From Candidatus Zhuqueibacterota bacterium (GTDB taxonomy: Bacteria; Zhuqueibacterota; Zhuqueibacteria; Residuimicrobiales; Krinioviventaceae), in assembly GCA_016929295.1 (NCBI GenBank), contig JAFGJB010000193.1, positions 1 to 56,268 on the forward strand: 56,268 nucleotides of DNA, read 5' to 3'. Shown here piece after piece: positions 51,495 to 56,268 of this stretch. The position numbers and the translations under genes were made by a program. Each line of letters starts with the position of its first letter. Within the stretch, counting starts at the first letter, position 1. The notes under the pieces are model-generated. The model ran no database searches. It was not told where the DNA came from and saw nothing but the letters and a program-made list of their open reading frames with translations.

Positions 51495-51515
51495 CAACAT
51501 GTGTTGCAGTCGCCT

Positions 51516-51548
51516 GTGAGGGATAGGATTGGCTATCCCTCACTTTTT
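51516..51548 (+). terminator. Strong intrinsic terminator between acpP and fabF
   Basis: GTGAGGGATAG (51516-51526) and CTATCCCTCAC (51533-51543) form a perfect 11-base stem with a 6-base loop, followed at once by TTTTT. It should end most transcripts after acpP, leaving fabF-rnc to readthrough or its own promoter. Confidence 0.88.
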
Positions 51549-51633
51549 CCTCATCACACAGTCGAATCCGCGATATGACCGGATCCACACCCTGCGGGAT
51601 TGCTAAAGTTGATTTACACATAGTGGGTTTATT

Positions 51634-52875
51634 ATGGAGCTTAAAAGAGTCGTCGTAACAGGCATGGGGGCCATTACTCCCATTGGCAACAATGTCGACA
51701 CATTTTGGCGAAATCTGCAAAACGGCACGAGTGGCGTCGGGCCATTGACTTTGATCGATCCGCAACCGCACAAGACCAAAATCGTCGCAGAAGTCAAAGA
51801 TTTTGATCCCGTTGATTATATCGATCGCAAAGATATTCGGCGCATGGAGCGATTTACGTGTTTTGCCCTCATCGCCGCCGAAGAAGCGGTGGCGGATTCC
51901 GGCATCGATTTTAGCGGGGTGGACACCGACTATTTTGGCGCCATCGTCGCATCCGGCATCGGCGGTATGCCCACATTTGAAAAGCAATACCTGAATTTTC
52001 TGCAGGGCGGCCCGCGCAAGGTCAGTCCATTTTTCATTCCCATGCTCATTTCCGATATTTCCGCCGGTTATATCTCCATTCGATTTGGACTAAAAGGCAT
52101 CAATTACTGCACGACATCGGCCTGCGCCTCCGCGTCGCATGCCATCGGCGAAGCCTTTCACGCGATTCGCTACGGCAGAGCGATCGGCATGCTGGCCGGC
52201 GGCAGCGAGGCCTCCATTTCGAACATGGCCCTGTCCGGTTTTAATGCCCTGCAGGCGCTCTCGACGCGCAATGACGATCCGGCGACCGCCAGTCGACCAT
52301 TTGATTTGCATCGCGACGGCTTTGTCATCGGTGAGGGAGGCGCGATTCTGATGCTGGAAGAACTGGAGCACGCGAAATCGCGCCAGGCAAAAGTCTATGG
52401 TGAGATCGTCGGCATCGGCTTCACCGCTGATGCTCATCATATCACGGCGCCCATCCCGGGCGGCGACGGCGCCATGCGAGCGATGAATATCGCCATGCGC
52501 GACGCCGGCATCGCCCCGGAACAGGTCGAATACATCAATGCCCATGGCACGTCAACCCCGTACAACGACAAAGTGGAGACGGAAGCGATCAAGAAATCAT
52601 TTGGCGAACATGCGTATAAACTGGCGGTCAGCTCGACAAAATCCATGGTCGGTCATCTGTTGGGCGCGTCCGGTGCTGTGGAGGCGGTCGCGACGCTGCT
52701 GGGTCTGCATCACGGCCTCATTCATCCGACAATTAATTACACAACGCCGGATCCGGAGTGCGATCTGGATTATGTGCCAAAACTCAGAAAACAGGACGTT
52801 ACCTGGGCGCTGTCAAATTCATTCGGATTTGGCGGGCACAATGTCTGTTTGGCTTTCAAACGTTTCACTGACTAG
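51634..52875 (+). CDS. fabF: Beta-ketoacyl-ACP synthase II
   Basis: A 413-residue elongating condensing enzyme. Catalytic residues are C164 in TTSACASASHAIG, H304 in NAHGTSTPYND and H341 in STKSMVGHLLGASG; the start VVVTGMGAITPIGN and the end SFGFGGHNV are conserved. It lies 140 bases after acpP beyond a terminator, and is followed by rnc with a 10-base gap. Confidence 0.96.
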   Translation: MELKRVVVTGMGAITPIGNNVDTFWRNLQNGTSGVGPLTLIDPQPHKTKIVAEVKDFDPVDYIDRKDIRRMERFTCFALIAAEEAVADSGIDFSGVDTDYFGAIVASGIGGMPTFEKQYLNFLQGGPRKVSPFFIPMLISDISAGYISIRFGLKGINYCTTSACASASHAIGEAFHAIRYGRAIGMLAGGSEASISNMALSGFNALQALSTRNDDPATASRPFDLHRDGFVIGEGGAILMLEELEHAKSRQAKVYGEIVGIGFTADAHHITAPIPGGDGAMRAMNIAMRDAGIAPEQVEYINAHGTSTPYNDKVETEAIKKSFGEHAYKLAVSSTKSMVGHLLGASGAVEAVATLLGLHHGLIHPTINYTTPDPECDLDYVPKLRKQDVTWALSNSFGFGGHNVCLAFKRFTD

Positions 52876-52885
52876 GTCGGGTTCC

Positions 52886-53647
52886 ATGAGTCTGTACTGG
52901 ATCAAGAATGTATTAGAGAAACTTTTCAACGGAAAACAGACGACCACGGCCGTCACTCAGAATGTTGAGGAACTCTATCGAAAAATCGACTATACGTTCA
53001 AAGATCAATCCATTCTTTTGCAAGCATTAAAGCATCGATCTTATCTGGCAAAAAGCGGCGAGGGACGCAGCGCGTCGAATGAGAGGCTCGAGCTGTTAGG
53101 CGATGCGGTCCTCGGCCTGGTGGTCACAGAGTTCCTCTACAGGACCTTCCCGCATGAAACAGAAGGGATGCTGACGAATTACAAGTCGTTGCTGGTGAGC
53201 GGTCGTCTGCTGGCTATGGTTGCGAAGGAGATCGAGCTGGGCCAGCATTTATTGATGAACGAGTCCGAGGCGCGCTCGGGCGGCCGCAAGAGAAGCTCGA
53301 TCCTGGCGGATGCGGTCGAGTCGCTGCTCGGCGCCATCTACCTCGATGGCGGCATCGAGGAAGCGCGCACGTTCATCCGCAATCATATCACCCCTCGTCT
53401 CGACAGCCTGCTGCGCGATGATCACCTGCGCAATAACAAAAGTCTGCTGCAGGAGTACTGCCAGAGTATGAATCTTGACGGTCCCTTTTACCGCCTCGAT
53501 GAAGAGGTCGGACCGGATCATTTGAAAATATTCACCGTGTCCGCCGTCATCAACGGCCGAGCCATCGGCATTGGCTCGGGGACATCAAAGAAAAAAGCCG
53601 AACAGTCCGCCGCCAACCACGCCCTCCGTGCGCTGGAACTCATTTAG
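52886..53647 (+). CDS. rnc: Ribonuclease III
   Basis: A 253-residue double-strand-specific RNase that processes rRNA precursors and other duplex RNAs. The signature NERLELLGDAVLGL starts at residue 65 and contains the metal-binding E69 and D73; a second acidic cluster is in LADAVESLLGAIYLDGG. The C-terminal 70 residues (LLQEYCQSMN... to ALRALELI) are the double-stranded RNA-binding domain, with GSGTSKKKAEQSAANHALRA. The start is ATG 52886; the open frame runs back into fabF, but upstream residues are not RNase III. Confidence 0.95.
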   Translation: MSLYWIKNVLEKLFNGKQTTTAVTQNVEELYRKIDYTFKDQSILLQALKHRSYLAKSGEGRSASNERLELLGDAVLGLVVTEFLYRTFPHETEGMLTNYKSLLVSGRLLAMVAKEIELGQHLLMNESEARSGGRKRSSILADAVESLLGAIYLDGGIEEARTFIRNHITPRLDSLLRDDHLRNNKSLLQEYCQSMNLDGPFYRLDEEVGPDHLKIFTVSAVINGRAIGIGSGTSKKKAEQSAANHALRALELI

Positions 53648-53752
53648 CTTTTCGCCATCCGGCCGCATCCGTTTTTTCTCCATACTATTTATGGCCTTTT
53701 TTCTCAGCCAATATTTTCCTATATTTTCCCCTGATGCAATAAAGGATCATTT

Positions 53753-54364
53753 TTGAGTGATGACAGCTATAAAACCATCCGCGAGCCCCTGTCGCTGGAA
53801 CTGAAGGAAAAAGGCTCTCGATTCATCTGCCATGTATTTCCGGTCAAGAGTCGAGAAGAGGCGGAGGCGACAGTTGCCGCGATCGCCAGAAAATACCATG
53901 ATGCAACCCACAACTGCTTTGCCTATTGCGTTGGCGAGGGTGCGCGCGTCACCCGTTTCAGCGATGATGGTGAGCCGGCAGGAACCGCCGGCAAACCGAT
54001 TTTGAACGCCATTGTGCAGCACGAATTGACAAATATCGCTGTCGTTGTCACTCGCTATTTTGGCGGCACGAAATTGGGCGCCGGAGGACTGGTGCGCGCC
54101 TATGGCGGCGTCACTGTAGACGCCCTGTCGCATGCCGTCATCGAGACGATCTATATTCAGGATACGATGAAACTGACCTGCTCATATCACCAGCTCAAGC
54201 CTGTTTTGTCACTCGTCGACAAATATTCCGGCCAGATCGTGGAATCGGATTACAGCGATTCAGTTCATTTGATCATTCGATTGCGCAAAAAATTCAGCGA
54301 ACAGTTCGTCCGCCGCACGATCGATGTGACCGCCGGGCAGGTTAAACCGATCAGGGTGACCTGA
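53753..54364 (+). CDS. YigZ/IMPACT-family protein
   Basis: A 203-residue protein of the YigZ (UPF0029/IMPACT) family. The N-terminal domain (about 10-125) carries GSRFICHVFPVKSREEAEAT, HNCFAYCVG, the strongly conserved DDGEPAGTAGKPIL, and RYFGGTKLGAGGLVRAYGG. The C-terminal DUF1949 domain follows. Its role in bacteria is not settled; eukaryotic IMPACT inhibits Gcn2. The start is TTG after AAAGGA. It overlaps the next gene by one base (TGATG), indicating coupling. Confidence 0.9.
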   Translation: MSDDSYKTIREPLSLELKEKGSRFICHVFPVKSREEAEATVAAIARKYHDATHNCFAYCVGEGARVTRFSDDGEPAGTAGKPILNAIVQHELTNIAVVVTRYFGGTKLGAGGLVRAYGGVTVDALSHAVIETIYIQDTMKLTCSYHQLKPVLSLVDKYSGQIVESDYSDSVHLIIRLRKKFSEQFVRRTIDVTAGQVKPIRVT

Positions 54365-55572
54365 TGCCGTCCGTCGAGAGTGTGCTCTTTGTTCTGACGC
54401 TGCTGCTGAGCGCTTTTTTTTCAGGCTCTGAGACGGCCTATATCTCCGCCAACAGGCTAAAGATCAAACTCTCCTATCGCGATGAGGAGAGAACCGGATC
54501 GCAGGTGAAACTGCTGGCGAACGATCAACGTTTTCTCTCGACCACCCTCGTCGGCAATAATATTGTCATGGTGGCGTGTTCTTCGCTGGCTATCGTCGTT
54601 TTTTCATCATTCATGAACGATATGCTGCTCGTTATTTCCACCTCACTGGTTTTAATGCTGTTTGGTGAGATATTTCCCAAATCTATCGCTGTACAGATCC
54701 CGAACAGACTGCTGCGTTTTTCGATTAAATTGCTGACGCTGTTTTATTTTCTTTTTTACCCGCTCATTTGGCTTGCTGAACGGTTGTCGACGCTGCTCGC
54801 CCGAGCAATCGGACGTCAAACACATACGACACTGTTCTCAAAGGAAGAGTTGCTGCTTCTGGTGCGGGAATACTCTTCTCGCTCCGATTTTACTGCGCAG
54901 AATCACAAGCTGTTGGCGCGTGCGCTCAAATTTCGCGATCGGCGTTTATGGGATGTCATGGTGCCGCGAACGGATATTTTTGGCGTCGAAAAGGACGAAT
55001 CGCTGGAAGCGATCAGGGAGATGTTCAGCAAAAGCGGCTACTCTCGAATGCCGGTTTACGATGGAGACCTTGATAATGTACTCGGCTTTTTGTATGCCAA
55101 AGATTTTTTCAAGCTGCTCCATGTGCGGCCGGCCCTGCGTCCAGCAATGATTCTCCCGGAGAGCACCCGGGTGGTCGAGGCCCTGCGCACATTGCAACAG
55201 GCGCATAAAAGCATCGCCATCACCGTTGATGAACACGGCGGCACGGCGGGGCTCGTGACCATTGAAGACATGGTTGAAAAGCTGGTCGGTGCGATCATGG
55301 ATGAGTTTGATTATCATCAAAAATATGTCAAGGCCTCGGGCAACTCTACTTTCATCGTCGATGGCAAAACGAGCGTCGATGACTTGCGCGAACGCTTTGA
55401 GATAAAAATACCCGAAGGTGATTATGTGACGATCGGCGGGCTCATCCTGGATACGCTGGGTCGAATTCCGCAGGCCGGTGACCTGGTGGATTTTCCGACA
55501 TTTAAACTCAAAGTGCTGGAAGCAAGTGAGACAAAAATAATCAAGGTGTGGATCACCAAAAAGCCGAAATAA
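54364..55572 (+). CDS. CNNM/CorC-type membrane protein with CBS domains
   Basis: A 402-residue inner-membrane protein of the HlyC/CorC (TlyC, YhdP-like) family, linked to magnesium or cobalt efflux. The order is: DUF21 domain with three or four membrane helices (FVLTLLLSAFFSGSETAYISANRLK to about 180); a CBS pair (about 195-310) with VMVPRTDIFGVEKDE and GGTAGLVTIEDMVEKLVG; then the CorC_HlyC domain (about 325-400) with IPEGDYVTIGGLILDTLGRIP. Older annotations call it haemolysin, which is probably misleading. Confidence 0.9.
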   Translation: MPSVESVLFVLTLLLSAFFSGSETAYISANRLKIKLSYRDEERTGSQVKLLANDQRFLSTTLVGNNIVMVACSSLAIVVFSSFMNDMLLVISTSLVLMLFGEIFPKSIAVQIPNRLLRFSIKLLTLFYFLFYPLIWLAERLSTLLARAIGRQTHTTLFSKEELLLLVREYSSRSDFTAQNHKLLARALKFRDRRLWDVMVPRTDIFGVEKDESLEAIREMFSKSGYSRMPVYDGDLDNVLGFLYAKDFFKLLHVRPALRPAMILPESTRVVEALRTLQQAHKSIAITVDEHGGTAGLVTIEDMVEKLVGAIMDEFDYHQKYVKASGNSTFIVDGKTSVDDLRERFEIKIPEGDYVTIGGLILDTLGRIPQAGDLVDFPTFKLKVLEASETKIIKVWITKKPK

Positions 55573-55626
55573 AGAGTGCGTTGAACGCTGCAAATAGAGA
55601 TTTTCACTCAAACAGGAGGACAACTC

Positions 55627-56268
55627 ATGCAAAATCGCATCGCAATCCAGGCAGCTCTGCTCATCGTCGTTTTTTTATCGATTCTGTGGACAGAATCGCT
55701 GTCGGCGCAATCTTGCCCGGCTGACTGCAAAGAACATGACAGCTGGCGAGTGCACGACTGGAGTCGCCCGCGCCCGCCTGTCGTCACACCACCGAGCAGC
55801 CTGCAGGAGAAAGCCGGCACAGCGCCGTCGGATGCCATCGTGCTGTTTGATGGCGCCGACTTGTCGAATTGGCGCGCCATGGATGGCGGCCCGGCCAGAT
55901 GGATCGTCAAAGACGACTATATGGAATCGGTGCGCGGCGCCGGCTATGTGCGCACCCTGCGCGGCTTTGGCGATTGCCAGCTGCATGTGGAATTCATGAC
56001 GCCGACGCCGCCGGAAGGCGACAGCCAGGGGCGCGGCAACAGCGGCGTCTTTCTCATGGGCACATATGAGGTGCAGGTGCTCGACTCGTATGATAACGTG
56101 ACCTACGCCGACGGACAATGTTCCGCCATTTACGGCCAGTATCCGCCGCAGGTGAATGTCTGCCGCAAGCCGGGCGAGTGGCAGAGCTATGACATCGTCT
56201 TCAAAGCGCCGCGGTTCACTGCCGCCGGTGAGCTGGTCAAACCCGCGATCATCACGGTCATGCAAAAC
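55627..56268 (+). CDS. DUF1080 (3-keto-disaccharide hydrolase-type) protein, cut by the right edge
   Basis: The frame from ATG 55627 is open to the window end (214 codons). AGGAGG lies eight bases before it. A signal peptide (AALLIVVFLSILWTESLSAQ) precedes an extracellular lectin-like/DUF1080 region with IVLFDGADLSNWRAMDGGPA and WIVKDDYME; LHVEFMTPTPPEGDSQGRGN and SGVFLMGTYEVQVLDSY are also clear DUF1080 marks. Members of this family include enzymes acting on 3-keto-glycosides. The C-terminus is not in the window. Confidence 0.85.
   Translation, partial: MQNRIAIQAALLIVVFLSILWTESLSAQSCPADCKEHDSWRVHDWSRPRPPVVTPPSSLQEKAGTAPSDAIVLFDGADLSNWRAMDGGPARWIVKDDYMESVRGAGYVRTLRGFGDCQLHVEFMTPTPPEGDSQGRGNSGVFLMGTYEVQVLDSYDNVTYADGQCSAIYGQYPPQVNVCRKPGEWQSYDIVFKAPRFTAAGELVKPAIITVMQN

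Noticed and set aside
52538..52885. Long N-terminal extension of RNase III into the fabF region
   Set aside because: The extra residues overlap fabF in another frame and do not resemble RNase III. ATG 52886 gives the normal length.
1..56268. CRISPR arrays, tRNA and rRNA genes, insertion sequences with transposase
   Set aside because: I saw no regularly spaced direct repeats, no cloverleaf-like tRNA, no rRNA and no transposase or integrase reading frame.

Overview
The window looks like chromosome from a Gram-negative bacterium of the FCB superphylum, most likely an uncultured lineage near Calditrichota, KSB1 or Marinimicrobia. Three secreted proteins end in a surface-sorting tail with an NPFN core, of the type IX secretion (T9SS) kind. 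There is also a PorV/UPF0164-like barrel, a FadL-type barrel, a TonB-dependent receptor with a carboxypeptidase-like plug extension, and many lipoproteins. The placement is inferred from protein families; no rRNA or tRNA gene is visible. GTG and TTG starts are frequent.

Region 1 (1-3600): the 5' part of an ArsR-type regulator runs off the left edge. It is followed by about 650 bases without a gene that hold inverted repeats and back-to-back hairpins. Then come a DUF1801 protein, a TlpA-like thiol-disulfide protein and a DUF2271 protein with a sorting tail.

Region 2 (3594-19365, all + strand): two large secreted beta-sandwich proteins with sorting tails, a PorV-like barrel with a helical tail, a TPR protein, an ExbB/TolQ-like channel protein carrying a signal peptide and a fibronectin-like periplasmic domain, two ExbD/TolR proteins, a short TonB-like protein, and a 1074-residue TPR/NHL protein. 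The seven genes from the barrel onward look like one envelope-spanning, proton-motive-force-driven machine, probably serving the secreted proteins upstream. This is the best candidate in the window for an undescribed system.

Region 3 (19507-24566, - strand): a TIR-domain protein and a membrane-anchored STAND-type NTPase with 13 visible WD40 repeats share a 4-base overlap. They form a likely conflict or defence module.

Region 4 (25000-40316, - strand): rhamnulokinase, a DUF4838 lipoprotein, a small helical protein, a large TPR lipoprotein, an exported M3 oligoendopeptidase, an M49-like lipoprotein peptidase, a TonB-dependent receptor with a duplicated-domain lipoprotein, and a FadL-type channel. 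The peptidases and receptor suggest uptake of peptides or another scavenged ligand; the FadL gene diverges from a TetR regulator.

Region 5 (40568-56268): housekeeping genes. They include the TetR regulator, thiI, an ECF sigma/anti-sigma/zinc-ribbon unit, a tRNA-dihydrouridine synthase and a cyclic-2,3-diphosphoglycerate-synthetase-like GTPase. A conserved fatty-acid cluster follows (yceD-rpmF-plsX-fabH-fabD-fabG-acpP-fabF-rnc), then a YigZ protein, a CBS-domain membrane protein and a DUF1080 protein cut by the right edge.
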